The translations under genes were made by a program, and so were the position numbers. Shown piece by piece: positions 1 through 9,686 of a stretch of 64,000 bases of DNA. Below the pieces are notes generated by a model, which saw nothing but the letters and a program-made list of their open reading frames with translations, was not told the origin of the DNA and ran no database searches. Source of the DNA: Propionivibrio soli (GTDB taxonomy: Bacteria; Pseudomonadota; Gammaproteobacteria; Burkholderiales; Rhodocyclaceae); NCBI RefSeq assembly GCF_025770765.1, contig NZ_JANZKY010000007.1, positions 203,375-267,374 on the forward strand. Reading direction: 5' to 3'. Numbering within the stretch: the first letter of the stretch is position 1; each line of letters starts with the position of its first letter.

Positions 1-217
1 AGCCAGATTCGGTTCTGGGGTGCGATAATCGGAGCGTTGGCAGGGCATGTCCAGCACCTTGCAATTTGGCTGTATCCCCCGGTGGTGATGGTGAGACGGC
101 TTTCCCTTGGAAGCCTGGGGTGTTTGCGACAAAATTCCGGCGACGGATTTCACCAGGGATAGGTGAGATGTCCAAACATGAAACGGATGGGAACGGGTAT
201 AAGGAGACACTATTCAG

Positions 218-1135
218 ATGGCTGTAAGACCGGGTCAATTGACGAAATGGGCAACGCCGTTTGGCGGTAGCGAGTTGTCGTCGTTCTACAACACAATAGA
301 TGAGAGCGGGGTGCTGGGCCTTGCCGTCCAGCGCCCAGATGGTACGCAGGAATCGGCGTGTCTTCTAGTTAACCGGTCGGAGCATACGCAAAGCGTAATG
401 TTCGAACTGTTTCGTTCAGGAAGCCTGTATGAGCCTTACACGACGGCGATTGCGGTCGGGGCGCTGCGCTCCGGAGATATGGCCATTGATGTAGGTGCGC
501 ACGTGGGTTATTTCGCCGTGCTGTTCCGCCTCTGTGCCGGTGAACGTGGTAGCGTTCTCGCTTTTGAGCCAATGCCAAACACATACCGAGGGTTGTTGAG
601 AAACGTGCTAGGCAATCGGTTCCGCAACTTAATGGTGCTTCCGCTTGCTTTGTCCGATACAGGCGGCGAAGCTACGTTTTTCCTTGATTCGAAGAACGAG
701 GGGGAGAGCTCTTTGGTACCTCGGGATGGAAAGTCCTGTGTGGTACAAGTATCGAGCCTCGACGACTTGTTCCGAGATGGCTTAGAGCAGCGACCTCGCG
801 TATTGAAGCTTGACGCGGAAGGCGTCGAGTTGAAGATCCTCAAAGGCGGGGCTCGTTTTTTCGCCTCGCACGCACCCGATCTCGTTATCTGCGAGCATAA
901 CAGGGGGGCGCTCGAGAACGGCGGTGCCAGCGCGGACGATCTACGCCACTTCTTTACGGAGCGCGGCTATCGTTGTGGGATCATCAACAACGGCCACGGT
1001 ATGGATATGCGCGGTGCGACGTTCTATCGAACGATCGAACCGGGAGAGCCAGCACAGCCAGCAGATTACGCCTACGTGTTCAACCTCATGTTCGTGCGCG
1101 AGGGGAGCGGGCTTTATCCGGCTCCGCAGATGTAG
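218..1135 (+). CDS. FkbM family SAM-dependent methyltransferase
   Basis: A 305-residue soluble protein with the FkbM methyltransferase fold. The SAM-binding motif I, IDVGAHVGYF, is at residues 90-99, the acidic post-I strand (VLAFEPMPNTY) at about 113-123, and the late motif LKLDAEGVELKILKGG at about 197-212. Family members methylate sugar or polyketide hydroxyls, often in polysaccharide or glycan clusters, but no glycosyltransferase or sugar gene is adjacent, so the substrate is unknown. An AAGGAG sequence lies 11 bases before the ATG, a rather long spacing. It stands alone, with over 500 empty bases on its right. Family assignment is confident; role is not. Confidence 0.85.
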   Translation: MAVRPGQLTKWATPFGGSELSSFYNTIDESGVLGLAVQRPDGTQESACLLVNRSEHTQSVMFELFRSGSLYEPYTTAIAVGALRSGDMAIDVGAHVGYFAVLFRLCAGERGSVLAFEPMPNTYRGLLRNVLGNRFRNLMVLPLALSDTGGEATFFLDSKNEGESSLVPRDGKSCVVQVSSLDDLFRDGLEQRPRVLKLDAEGVELKILKGGARFFASHAPDLVICEHNRGALENGGASADDLRHFFTERGYRCGIINNGHGMDMRGATFYRTIEPGEPAQPADYAYVFNLMFVREGSGLYPAPQM

Positions 1136-1667
1136 GTTGCGGAAAGAACAGGCAGTTATCGGCTCGTCCATTCAGCATTTCGGCCTTGCCGCTTTTCAGT
1201 GGTGCAGAGCGAGAAAGCGGACATTGGGCATCTTCCGGGCATGGTGGACAAACTAAGTCACCCGATGACGCACCTTATAAGGTATTCGAAATAAAGAACA
1301 GCGTGGCGGGGCGGCAGTGGTAAAACCGGCGGAACGCTATGGGGGACGTTCAATGAACTGCTGTATGCCCGAAGCGTAATTTCTTGCATTGTGCCAACGG
1401 ATACGTCCGGGTTCGTGGTTTGCTCTGCCGTTTCAATTCGCCGATTGCCCAAAAAACAGGCGAGCCGAAAATCTCTCTCTCCGACATCGACTTAAGGGGC
1501 TTGTCCAGATCTTATCCACAGAGTTGGCACATGAATCTGTGAGTAAGTGCGGAATAGTTCCCGTCATTCCTGGTTCTCCGGTTGGGATCGGCCAGAAACC
1601 GTCCTGTCGGCAGAGATGCAACAACGAGCAACCTAGGAAGTCTTTAGTGGTGCGGGAAAGCTCCTGC
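1136..1667. other. Intergenic region, no gene seen
   Basis: No open reading frame here has a convincing start or recognisable protein; those present are short and arginine-rich or antisense to neighbours. The stretch separates the FkbM gene from the convergent 3' end of the iron permease. It holds one perfect DnaA-box-like 9-mer, TTATCCACA (1512-1520), but no cluster of such boxes. Confidence 0.5.
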
Positions 1668-3494
1668 TTACCGCGAGCTATATCGGACGTCATTCGGGGA
1701 TTGGAGCTGCCCTTGTACCATTCTTTTGCTGACCACGATCTGGATGAGCCCGATCACGGCGAGGTAAACAGCCTGCGCCGCCAGTGTTTCGAGAGTGGAA
1801 TAGAGCCCTAGCGTTGAACTTTCCAGCCCGGCGGTCTGCAGCGACGTCATGCGCAGATAACCGGTGAGCTGCAGAGCATGCAAGCTCACGCCGAGGATCT
1901 TGAAGCCGAGCGCGTAGATCACCCAAGTGAGGAGCTTGAACATGCTGGCGATCGGGAGCTTGTAGCTGGTGCGGAAGAGGACGACGGCGATGACCGTCAG
2001 AATGGCGGTAGCCGTGCCGATACCGGTAAGGAAATCGCCAGTGTCGATCCGGGGCAGGATACCGGCATAGAACAGGATCGTTTCTGCGCCTTCGCGGAAC
2101 ACCGACAGAAAGCTCAGGCCGAACAGCGATACGAGGCTGCCGGTTGTCAGCGCGCGGCCCACGTGCCGTTTGAGATAACGGTTCCAGGCCTGCAAGCTCG
2201 ATTTGCTGTGCAGCCAGGCTCCCACAGCCACCATCATCAGGACCGTGAACACGCCCACCACGCCTTCGATCATCTCCCGATTGCTGCCGGCGGTGGCGAT
2301 GGGGAAGAGTCGTTGCAGGGCGAGTGCGCTCAGTACACTGGCGAGGATGCCGGTGAGTACGCCGCTGTAGATCCACCGCTTGCCGGACTCTTGCCGAGCA
2401 ACGTTGAGAGCGCTGAGTAGCGCCATGACGATGAGCAGCGCTTCCAGGCCTTCACGGAGCAGGATCAGCATGGCGTCGATCGCAGAGTACTGTGCCTGCG
2501 GATCGATCTGCGCAAGCTCGTTGATCAAGGCCTGCAGCTGCTTCAGCTGGGCAGGAGATTCTCCGTGCGCCACCACTACAGGAATCTGGTTTTCGACACG
2601 GCTGTAGAGCCCCGGCGCGCGAGTACTTACCTCGCCTTCGATGACCGGCCAGATCTCGATGAATCGAATAAGCCTAGCCTGGCCTTCAGGCAGATTCTTC
2701 GACTCGAATGCAGCCAGTCCCTCTCGCAACAACTGCAATCCATCGGAAAGCTTGAGTTCGTTGTCTGCGGCTGCCGCAGACGCGCCGGCATTGTAGTCGT
2801 CGATGGCCTGCTTTAGCCGGCTGGATTGGTGGCGAACTTTGCCTAGATCTACGGGTTGGGTTTCGATGGCCACTCGCATGAGGGCCATGGCCGTTTCGAT
2901 GGTGCCGTAATGACCGATACTTGTACTGCGTACGATCCGTTCGGAACTAACCCAGATGCCATTGAAGCGCCGGTAGGCCGGAACAAGCGCGGAGGTGTCG
3001 TCGGCGCTCGATTGGGCTATCGCTCGCTCGAGTTGCAGATAGGCGGGTGTGATCTTGCGCTTAAAATCGGCTCGCTTGGTGGAGTAATCCACAGGGTTCT
3101 GTTCCCGCTCGAAGGCTAGGAGAGCGTTCGATAGGGCAGCGAGTTGCTGGCTGTTGGGTTGGGCAATCGCCAGCCCCAAGCGCTGTTCAACCAGGCGCCC
3201 TTTTTCTGAATGACGCGATTCGATCCGTTCGAAATCAGCCCGCAAACGTTCGAGTGATGCCGCAGCGCCTTTCGCATCGTCGTTTTTGGAGGCGCCCATT
3301 GCGTCCGACAGCGTGATGTACAGATGGTTGAGCAGCAACGCCTCGCGTTCGCCGGATTGCGCCCAAACTGTCGCCACGCTGGCGAAGAAGGCAGCGGCCA
3401 CAAGAACGCTGATTCTGAAGAGCTTGCGCATCAGATTGATGCGCATCGAATGCAAACACCGCGCAAATGCGGTGGCCAGCACACCGCTAACCAT
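1668..3494 (-). CDS. FTR1 family ferric iron permease (EfeU-like) with a large N-terminal periplasmic domain
   Basis: About 608 residues. An N-terminal export signal (hydrophobic core ISVLVAAAFFASVATVWA) is followed by about 300 helical residues, then a polytopic membrane domain. The two iron-binding REXXE motifs of the FTR1/EfeU family are present as REGLE (about residue 347) and REGAE (about 463). Canonical EfeU lacks the long periplasmic part, so this is the extended FTR1 form. The ATG at 3494 was chosen because GGAG lies 7 bases upstream and the start overlaps the efeB stop by 8 bases, suggesting translational coupling. An upstream in-frame ATG at 3557 lies inside efeB and is less likely. 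Last gene of efeO-efeB-FTR1; probable role is inner-membrane iron import. Confidence 0.88.
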   Translation of the reverse strand: MVSGVLATAFARCLHSMRINLMRKLFRISVLVAAAFFASVATVWAQSGEREALLLNHLYITLSDAMGASKNDDAKGAAASLERLRADFERIESRHSEKGRLVEQRLGLAIAQPNSQQLAALSNALLAFEREQNPVDYSTKRADFKRKITPAYLQLERAIAQSSADDTSALVPAYRRFNGIWVSSERIVRSTSIGHYGTIETAMALMRVAIETQPVDLGKVRHQSSRLKQAIDDYNAGASAAAADNELKLSDGLQLLREGLAAFESKNLPEGQARLIRFIEIWPVIEGEVSTRAPGLYSRVENQIPVVVAHGESPAQLKQLQALINELAQIDPQAQYSAIDAMLILLREGLEALLIVMALLSALNVARQESGKRWIYSGVLTGILASVLSALALQRLFPIATAGSNREMIEGVVGVFTVLMMVAVGAWLHSKSSLQAWNRYLKRHVGRALTTGSLVSLFGLSFLSVFREGAETILFYAGILPRIDTGDFLTGIGTATAILTVIAVVLFRTSYKLPIASMFKLLTWVIYALGFKILGVSLHALQLTGYLRMTSLQTAGLESSTLGLYSTLETLAAQAVYLAVIGLIQIVVSKRMVQGQLQSPNDVRYSSR

Positions 3495-4773
3495 GGCGTG
3501 TCTCCAATAAAGCCTGGCCGATGTACTGTCCTTCTGAAATGCCGCCGAAGCAGGCAAACAGGCCGCTGCCGATGTGGGTAATGTACTCGTTCATCTTGTC
3601 GATTCGCCCCAATGCCGATTGGATGCCAATGAACTGACTGGGAGATTTCTGGAAAGACACGAACAACAGTCCGGCATCGAACTGACCCGTTACGGGATCG
3701 ATACCGTTGGCGTAGGAGAACGAACGCCGGAGGAGTTGGCCTCCAGATCTTTTGGAGAGGCCCATGTGGGAATTCTCCGGGATGACGTACTGTCCCTTGG
3801 CGTCTCGCGCATTGACGTCGGCGGCGTCGAATTCAGCTCTGGCGCCGATGGGGGCGCCGCTTGCACGGCTCCGACCGAACGTCTCTTCCTGTCCCTTGAG
3901 ACTGGTCCGATCCCAGGTTTCCAAATGCATTTGGATTTTGCGGGCGACCAAGTAACTGCCTCCTTGGAGCCAGTTCGGCGCACTAGCCCAGACCCAATCG
4001 TTGGCCTTCTTTAAGGTCTCTTGGTTAGCCGTGCCATCACGGAACCCGAAGAGATTACGCGGCGTATCCTGGCCATCGTCGTAGGCATTGAAACCAGCTT
4101 GGCTCCATTTCATCGTGACCGAAGAGCGCGCCTGTCGTACGAGTTGGCGAACCGCATGAAAGGCCACCTGCGGATCGTCGGCGCAACTCTGGATACAGAT
4201 GTCGCCACCCGAAATCTCCTTGCGGATCTGATCGCGTGGGAATGCCGGGAGGTGGGTGAATTCGGGCGGCAGTTGTTCGCTCAGACCGAGCTTGCGCAGG
4301 AAGGATGGCGCTACGCCGAAGGTGAGCGTAAGGCTGTACGCGTTCAGGCTTTCTGCTTCGCCGGTATCCGCGGGGGGTATAAAGGGGTTGTCGCCATAGG
4401 GTAGGGCATTTTCGCCTCTGGTTAGGCGGATGGCATAGGCTGTCCAGCGTTTGAAGACTTCGCGGATTTCCTGCAAATGCGTGGTATGAAGATCGAGTAC
4501 GAGGAAGTAGATATGACGTTGAGCGGGCGTCACGATACCGGCCTGGTGCTCGCCGTAAAAAGGAACGGTGGCGGAGGCCCGTGCATTGACTTCGTGCGCG
4601 GAATCGGTTGCCGCCGAGGCGGCAGGCGTTGGTTGGAGAACCTGCTGGACCGGCTTCCTGGAGCAGCCGGCGAGCAGGCCGCCACCCACGGCGAAGCCAA
4701 GAGAACCTGCGCCAACGCGGCCTAAAAAGCGCCGGCGATCCGGCATCGTATCGGTCGTTTTGTCCTGTTTCAT
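3487..4773 (-). CDS. efeB: EfeB, deferrochelatase/DyP-type heme peroxidase
   Basis: A 428-residue dye-decolorizing peroxidase. It carries a twin-arginine signal (RRRFLG, residues 13-18), then a hydrophobic stretch ending in a textbook lipobox, LAGC (34-37), so it may be a Tat-exported lipoprotein rather than the soluble periplasmic enzyme known from E. coli. The DyP hallmark GFRDG is present in the middle of the protein, followed by the C-terminal heme-binding half. In the Efe system EfeB works with EfeO and the permease to deliver iron, by ferrous oxidation or possibly heme de-ironing. It lies 137 bases after efeO and overlaps the permease start by 8 bases. AAGG precedes the ATG; an internal start at residue 10 would also keep the signal. 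Confidence 0.92.
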   Translation of the reverse strand: MKQDKTTDTMPDRRRFLGRVGAGSLGFAVGGGLLAGCSRKPVQQVLQPTPAASAATDSAHEVNARASATVPFYGEHQAGIVTPAQRHIYFLVLDLHTTHLQEIREVFKRWTAYAIRLTRGENALPYGDNPFIPPADTGEAESLNAYSLTLTFGVAPSFLRKLGLSEQLPPEFTHLPAFPRDQIRKEISGGDICIQSCADDPQVAFHAVRQLVRQARSSVTMKWSQAGFNAYDDGQDTPRNLFGFRDGTANQETLKKANDWVWASAPNWLQGGSYLVARKIQMHLETWDRTSLKGQEETFGRSRASGAPIGARAEFDAADVNARDAKGQYVIPENSHMGLSKRSGGQLLRRSFSYANGIDPVTGQFDAGLLFVSFQKSPSQFIGIQSALGRIDKMNEYITHIGSGLFACFGGISEGQYIGQALLETRHG

Positions 4774-4910
4774 GCGGCCTTGTTCAGAGTGGTACTTACC
4801 AGTGGAAAATCAGCTTCGTCGAGTCAGCGACCGCAGGGAAGCGACGCTCTGTCGTGCCGCGCCGAGGGGGGGACGCAACGTCATCCACGGTGGCTCCGAC
4901 AGTTCGTTGG

Positions 4911-5774
4911 TTACTTGAGAATCGCGCCCATCTGCGCGAGGGGTTCCCCGAGTTTGTTGACCGCTTCGGCCAGCGCCTTCGTGTCGTCCTTGGTGAGGGC
5001 CGTGTAGGGCTTGTAGCCTTCGCCGTCCTGGTGCTTTGCGAGCAGGTCATTTACGGCTTTGAACTTGCCCGTCAACTCCGCGACGAGTTCCGGATTTTTC
5101 GCCTGCAGCTTCGGTGTGAAGATCTCGAAGATCTTCTCCGCGCCTTCGATATTGGCCTTGAAGTCATACAGGTCGGTGTGCGAGAAGATTTCTTCTTCGC
5201 CGGTAATCTTGGTCGTCGACACTTCGTTGAGCAGGTCCACCGCGCCTTGCACCATCAGTTCTCCGGTAACCTCCGCCGTCGGGATCTTTGCGCGTAGTTC
5301 TTTGATGTCGTTGATGAGTTGATCGGCCAGGGCCTCCGTGCCTGCCGTAGTGTTTTTCGTCCAGAGGACTTTCTCTATCGTATGGAAACCCGTCCAGTTC
5401 TCGTCTTTTTCCAGGTCGGCTTCGCGGTTATCGATGCGCGGGTCCAGGTCGCCGAAGCTCTCGGCGACAGGCTCTGACCGCTCGAAATACATGCGTGACG
5501 GGGCATAGAGTCTTTTGGCTTCGACGAGATTGCCAGCTTTCAGGGCGTCCACAAATCTCTGGGTTTCGGTGAGCAGACCATCGATTTGTCCCTCGACCCA
5601 CGCCTTGTAAGCACTGGTTTCAACTGCTAGATCAACGGCGGTAGGGGTGTCTGGCGGGGCAGACTCGGCGAGAGAAGCCGTTGCTGCCGGCGCCGCTGGT
5701 TCTTGCTTGCTGCAAGAGGCCGCGGACAAGGCAAGAAGAGCCGCCGCGAGGAGAGAGAACGACACGGGTTTCAT
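4911..5774 (-). CDS. efeO: EfeO/imelysin-like periplasmic iron-binding lipoprotein (peptidase M75 family)
   Basis: About 287 residues. A signal peptide ends in a cysteine at residue 21 (context SAASC), a slightly weak lipobox; a low-complexity Ala/Pro linker and an imelysin-like helical domain follow. The family metal motif GXHXXE is present as GFHTIE (129-134). No N-terminal cupredoxin domain is seen, so it is the short EfeO/EfeM-like form. The ATG at 5774 has AAGGA about seven bases upstream; a longer reading from 5870 would run through the Fur box and is rejected. First gene of the operon. It probably binds periplasmic iron and passes it to EfeB and the FTR1 permease. Confidence 0.88.
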   Translation of the reverse strand: MKPVSFSLLAAALLALSAASCSKQEPAAPAATASLAESAPPDTPTAVDLAVETSAYKAWVEGQIDGLLTETQRFVDALKAGNLVEAKRLYAPSRMYFERSEPVAESFGDLDPRIDNREADLEKDENWTGFHTIEKVLWTKNTTAGTEALADQLINDIKELRAKIPTAEVTGELMVQGAVDLLNEVSTTKITGEEEIFSHTDLYDFKANIEGAEKIFEIFTPKLQAKNPELVAELTGKFKAVNDLLAKHQDGEGYKPYTALTKDDTKALAEAVNKLGEPLAQMGAILK

Positions 5775-5821
5775 CTGGATTCCTTGGATGAACGTTACGG
5801 AAACGTAGATCTTACAATAGA

Positions 5822-5840
5822 AATGAGAATCATTCGCATT
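5822..5840. promoter_or_regulatory. Fur box upstream of the efeO-efeB-FTR1 operon
   Basis: The sequence AATGAGAATCATTCGCATT forms an inverted repeat, TGAGAAT-C-ATTCGCA, with one mismatch between arms, closely matching the 7-1-7 Fur consensus. It sits 48-66 bases upstream of the efeO ATG, where a promoter would lie, so iron-dependent repression is the natural reading. Confidence 0.85.
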
Positions 5841-6302
5841 AGAGGTTGAAAAAAGAACGACGACTCTCACTCAAACATCAGGGTGAATTCCATCCGAGAC
5901 ACCAAATCGAATCGATCAAGGGGCTTCGCGCGTGACGGTGTGACTCGTGTTCTTCGTCATCGCACGGTGAATTCCGGATACGCCTGGGATCGAAAGATCT
6001 ATCGTTCCCGCATGCCGGTTAGCCGGGGCCGACAACGATAGCTTTTTCGGCGGCGCTGGAAACGAGCTATTCGACGAGATTGCCGGGGAAGAGTGGGGAT
6101 TCTCTTCATACGCTGGAACTGAGGTGCCAATTTCTTGCTCAGAGCAAACACTGCAGGGCGGTGAATCATCAGTTGGCTTGGCCGCGGTTTCTTGTGGCGG
6201 GTTGCTGCGGATAAGGGATGCCGGAATGCGCCTCGAATGGATTTCGAAGCGGTTGTTAGTCTTGAATCGCGATATCGCAAGTCTCGCCCACACGGGGTGA
6301 CC
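5841..6302. other. Divergent intergenic region between efeO and a chemoreceptor gene
   Basis: Beyond the Fur box the region must hold both promoters, but no protein-coding frame is convincing: the long frames are low-complexity or antisense. No other clear operator or RNA structure was recognised. Confidence 0.4.
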
Positions 6303-8288
6303 ATGGCTAATCACAGTACGATCAAACAACGACTCCTGCTGTTGCTCGTCGTGCCCTTGATCTCGCTAGGTATCTTTGGCGGGAAACTAATCGCCGACAG
6401 CTATTCCGAGTATCGGAGCGCTCAGCGAACGCAATCGGTCTTGCGTCTTGCTGTCGCTGCCGGCAACCTGGTGCATGCGCTGCAGATCGAACGCGGTGCA
6501 ACAGCGGGGTTCCTGCAGTCGAAAGGTGGCAATTTTTCCGACGTGCTGCCTGGCATCCGGGCCAAGACGGACGAACAGAGAAGCGCCTTCTCCGCAGAGG
6601 TTTCCGGAATCGACCGCGCCGCGATGCCGGCGTTGGGAGCCGTGGTCAAGCGGGCAGAAAGCGCACTTGAACGGATTCCCGACCTAAGGGAGCGTGCCAA
6701 GTCCCAGCAAATACCCGTCAAGGAACACATGGCCGCCTATACGGGGACCATCTCCAGCCTCATCAACATCATTGCTTCCGGAGGACAGTTCAATTCGGAC
6801 GCGACTATGGGCCAGCAGCTTCTGGCTTACCTATCGTTTGTGCAAGCCAAAGAACAGGCTGGCCAGGAACGCGCACTCACGACCGCCGCTTTCTCGGCGG
6901 ACCTGATTGAAGCTGCGCTCTTCCGTCAAATACTCGAAAGGCATTTCCGGCAGGAAGCCTATCTCGACGTCTTCCGGTCCACGGCGGGAAAGGCGGAAAA
7001 CGCCGCATTCGAGAAAGTGCTGGGTGAGAACGCGGCGAAGGAAGTGCAATCAATGCGCAACATCCTTTATGAGAAGTTTTCAATGAGCGGTTTCAAGGCC
7101 GACCCACAGACGTGGTTCAGGACCATTACCGACAAGATCGACGCCATGCTTGGCGTCGAACGCCTGATAAGCAGAACAATCGATGAACGTGCAAGCCAAG
7201 TGGTGGCAGGCGAGAGGAACCTTCTCGTCGCTTGCATCGTGCTGACAGTGCTCGCCATGGTTGTGATGCTTAGCGTTGCCGCCTGGGTCTCCGCCAGCGT
7301 GAGCAGGCCCCTCAAGGAAGAAGTGAGGGTCGCCGAGTACGCTATACGGGAAAACGATTTTTCCCGCAGTGTCCCAGAAGCCGGGCCCGCGGAAGTTGTT
7401 CGCGCAGGCAAGGCGTTCAATGACCTGATGAGTGAGTTTCGCGAGATTATCATCGACGTCAAGCGGTCCAGCGAACGCATATCGGGAGCGGCCCACGACC
7501 TGGCGTCGTCCAGCCAGCGAGTCCAGGAAAGCTCGGCGTCGCAATCGGAAGCGGCCTCGGCGGTTGCGGCTGCGGTTCAGGAAGCGTCGGTCAGCGTCAG
7601 CGAGACGGCGTCGAATGCGAAGAGTGCGACCGACGTTGTGAACCGGGCAAGTCAGGAGACGACAAAAGCAATGGCGGTAACGAAAGAGGCCGTCTCTACG
7701 ATGAAGTCCATTGCCGAGCTGATCGCCCACTCTGCCGGGGGCGTAAGAGATTTAAGTACGCGTTCCGAAATGATCGGTGGAATCGTCGGCGTCATCCGTG
7801 AGATCGCGGATCAAACCAATCTGCTTGCTTTGAATGCCGCTATCGAAGCGGCTCGTGCCGGCGAGTCCGGACGGGGATTCGCCGTCGTCGCGGATGAGGT
7901 CAGGAAACTGGCCGAACGCACCACGAAAGCGACCTCCGAGATCAGTTCGCTTATAACGATCATCCAGGAAAGAGTGAGGACCACCGCCAGTTCGATGCAG
8001 GAAGCCGATGGGCAGGCGACCGAGAGTCTGAAGTTGGCGGGACGCGCCGAAGAAGGGCTTGCGCGTATCAGCGAAGGATCGGATCGAGTGGCGGACTGCG
8101 TGTTCGCCATTTCAGGCGCGTTGAGCCAGCTGGATTCGGCGATTCGCGAGGTCGCTCAGAATGTGGAACGGATCGCTCAAATGACTGAAGTGAACAACAG
8201 TGCGGCAGAGTCGAACTACTCCACAGCAAGATCTCTGGACGGCCTATCTGCGCAATTGCGGGAATCCGTGATCAAGTACCAGACGTGA
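6303..8288 (+). CDS. Methyl-accepting chemotaxis protein with NIT sensor domain
   Basis: About 661 residues from the ATG at 6303, preceded by GGGGTG. Domain order: first membrane helix near the N-terminus ([17 protein letters not shown]), a large periplasmic NIT (nitrate/nitrite-sensing) domain at about 52-292 with the characteristic [16 protein letters not shown] helix, second membrane helix at about 306-330, HAMP, and a signalling domain with the conserved hairpin tip (about 500-540, [20 protein letters not shown]). There is no C-terminal NWETF-type pentapeptide tether for CheR/CheB. NIT domains bind nitrate or nitrite in the characterised regulator NasR; the ligand here is unproven. It does not share an operon with chemotaxis genes. 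Confidence 0.9.
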   Translation: MANHSTIKQRLLLLLVVPLISLGIFGGKLIADSYSEYRSAQRTQSVLRLAVAAGNLVHALQIERGATAGFLQSKGGNFSDVLPGIRAKTDEQRSAFSAEVSGIDRAAMPALGAVVKRAESALERIPDLRERAKSQQIPVKEHMAAYTGTISSLINIIASGGQFNSDATMGQQLLAYLSFVQAKEQAGQERALTTAAFSADLIEAALFRQILERHFRQEAYLDVFRSTAGKAENAAFEKVLGENAAKEVQSMRNILYEKFSMSGFKADPQTWFRTITDKIDAMLGVERLISRTIDERASQVVAGERNLLVACIVLTVLAMVVMLSVAAWVSASVSRPLKEEVRVAEYAIRENDFSRSVPEAGPAEVVRAGKAFNDLMSEFREIIIDVKRSSERISGAAHDLASSSQRVQESSASQSEAASAVAAAVQEASVSVSETASNAKSATDVVNRASQETTKAMAVTKEAVSTMKSIAELIAHSAGGVRDLSTRSEMIGGIVGVIREIADQTNLLALNAAIEAARAGESGRGFAVVADEVRKLAERTTKATSEISSLITIIQERVRTTASSMQEADGQATESLKLAGRAEEGLARISEGSDRVADCVFAISGALSQLDSAIREVAQNVERIAQMTEVNNSAAESNYSTARSLDGLSAQLRESVIKYQT

Positions 8289-8605
8289 AGGCGTCCGGCG
8301 CAAAGCGGTGCGCGGTCGGTTGAACGACCGAGTCCAAATGCGTTTCGGCACATCGGCTGCGTCTGCCGGAGAGCCGGCATCGGCGACTGCCAGGTGATCG
8401 ATTCCTGGATGGATCGGGTGATTCGGAAGAATCGTCGGCATAGCGCAAGCTTTACGCGAACGCTACCTGGCGGAACCGGTGGGGCTTGGGCGCGTCTGAT
8501 GGCCGGACGTTACGGGATCGATGGCCAGATTCGTAGCCAAACTACGCCATACCGCATCGCGTGCGTAATTGCTCTGCGTTATGGCTGTTACGGGCGGACT
8601 CCACA
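8289..8605. other. Intergenic region, no gene seen
   Basis: Between the chemoreceptor and the exporter gene there is no supported reading frame. A short hairpin (CGGTCG/CGACCG, near 8313-8330) follows the chemoreceptor stop but has no T-run, so I do not call it a terminator. Confidence 0.35.
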
Positions 8606-9448
8606 TTGAGCAAGATCGGAATTGTTTTGCTGACGGCGGGTACGATGGTTGCCTTTGCCGCCAACTCGCTGTTGTGCCGCCTCGCGCTGCGGGAGGAGCA
8701 CATCGATGCGGCGACCTTCACGTCCGTCCGGCTGGCTTCCGGGGCCGTCGTGCTCTGGCTCCTCTTGCTCCTTCAAGACCGACCCGTCCGTCAGCACGGA
8801 AGTTGGCGTTCCGCTCTAGCCCTATTCGTTTATGCGGGCGCGTTCTCCTATGCCTACCTTTCCTTGCCCGCGTCGACCGGCGCGTTGCTGCTTTTCGGTG
8901 CCGTGCAAGCGACGATGATTGGTTATGGATTCTGGCGGGGAGAACGACTTGGTCGTTTTCAGTCTGTCGGGCTGGTGGTTGCGTGTGTCGGGTTGGTCGC
9001 TCTGCTAATGCCAGGTCTGTCGGCTCCATCCCCAAGCGGCGCGGCCTTGATGCTCACCGCTGGTGTTTCTTGGGGAATCTATTCGTTGCGTGGTCGTGGC
9101 GGCGTCAATCCAACGGAAAGCACCGCGAGCAATTTGATTCGTACGCTGCCTTTTGCGGCCTTGCTCAGTGTCGTCATGGCGTCACGTTCCGCTTTCGACC
9201 TGCAAGGCATCGGCTATGCAATTGCCTCAGGTGCGCTCGCATCCGGTGTTGGGTATGCCATTTGGTATCGTGTTCTGCCGAGCTTGAAAGCCACCACGGC
9301 CGCGACCGTACAACTTAGCGTCCCCGTTATTGCTGGATTCGGAGGAGTCATCGTTCTTGGTGAGACCATCACCCAGCGACTTGTGCTTTCAGCAATCGCC
9401 ATTCTCGGCGGTATCGCGCTCGTCATCGCTGGACGAAGGAGCCGTTGA
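8606..9448 (+). CDS. EamA/DMT superfamily transporter
   Basis: About 280 residues, almost entirely hydrophobic: roughly ten membrane helices made of two EamA repeats, the drug/metabolite transporter fold. Such proteins usually export small metabolites or amino acids; substrate cannot be read from sequence. I chose the TTG at 8606 because the protein then begins directly at the first helix (SKIGIVLLTAGTMVAF). A GTG at 8561 would add 15 residues and an ATG at 8645 would cut the first helix; none has a strong Shine-Dalgarno sequence. Transcribed toward the convergent ammonium channel gene. Confidence 0.8.
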   Translation: MSKIGIVLLTAGTMVAFAANSLLCRLALREEHIDAATFTSVRLASGAVVLWLLLLLQDRPVRQHGSWRSALALFVYAGAFSYAYLSLPASTGALLLFGAVQATMIGYGFWRGERLGRFQSVGLVVACVGLVALLMPGLSAPSPSGAALMLTAGVSWGIYSLRGRGGVNPTESTASNLIRTLPFAALLSVVMASRSAFDLQGIGYAIASGALASGVGYAIWYRVLPSLKATTAATVQLSVPVIAGFGGVIVLGETITQRLVLSAIAILGGIALVIAGRRSR

Positions 9449-9637
9449 AGCGGCAAGACGATTTCCAGCCGGGAAAGGAGTGTTCAAGAAATCGATGGTT
9501 ATCGGACCGACGGTTCCTTTGAATCCTTTGCTGCTTAGCTTCCCGCCTGCGACAAATCGGTAGTGCCTGGTCCGAATAGCAGAAGCAGCGAAAGTACGAA
9601 GCCCGGCGTTGGCCGGACTTCGATCATCTATTGTCCG

Positions 9638-9668
9638 AGAGAATCCATTTTCGCCGGATAGATTCTCT
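9638..9668. terminator. Possible hairpin between convergent genes
   Basis: AGAGAATC (9638-9645) and GATTCTCT (9661-9668) form a perfect 8-bp stem with a 15-base loop, between the convergent DMT and Amt genes. On the plus strand TTGTTT follows, a weak U-tract; on the minus strand there is none. Terminator function is tentative. Confidence 0.35.
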
Positions 9669-9686
9669 TGTTTCCGATCATTACCC

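Noticed and set aside
1512..1520. Perfect DnaA-box-like TTATCCACA
   Set aside because: A single 9-mer is expected by chance at about this frequency in 64 kb. No AT-rich unwinding region, no further boxes nearby, and no dnaA, dnaN or parAB genes.
5916..6329. Long minus-strand frames between efeO and the chemoreceptor
   Set aside because: Low-complexity Ser/Pro/Arg composition, overlap with the chemoreceptor start and no ribosome-binding site; likely chance frames.
8313..8330. Hairpin after the first chemoreceptor gene as a terminator
   Set aside because: A six-base stem with no T-run is too weak to call.
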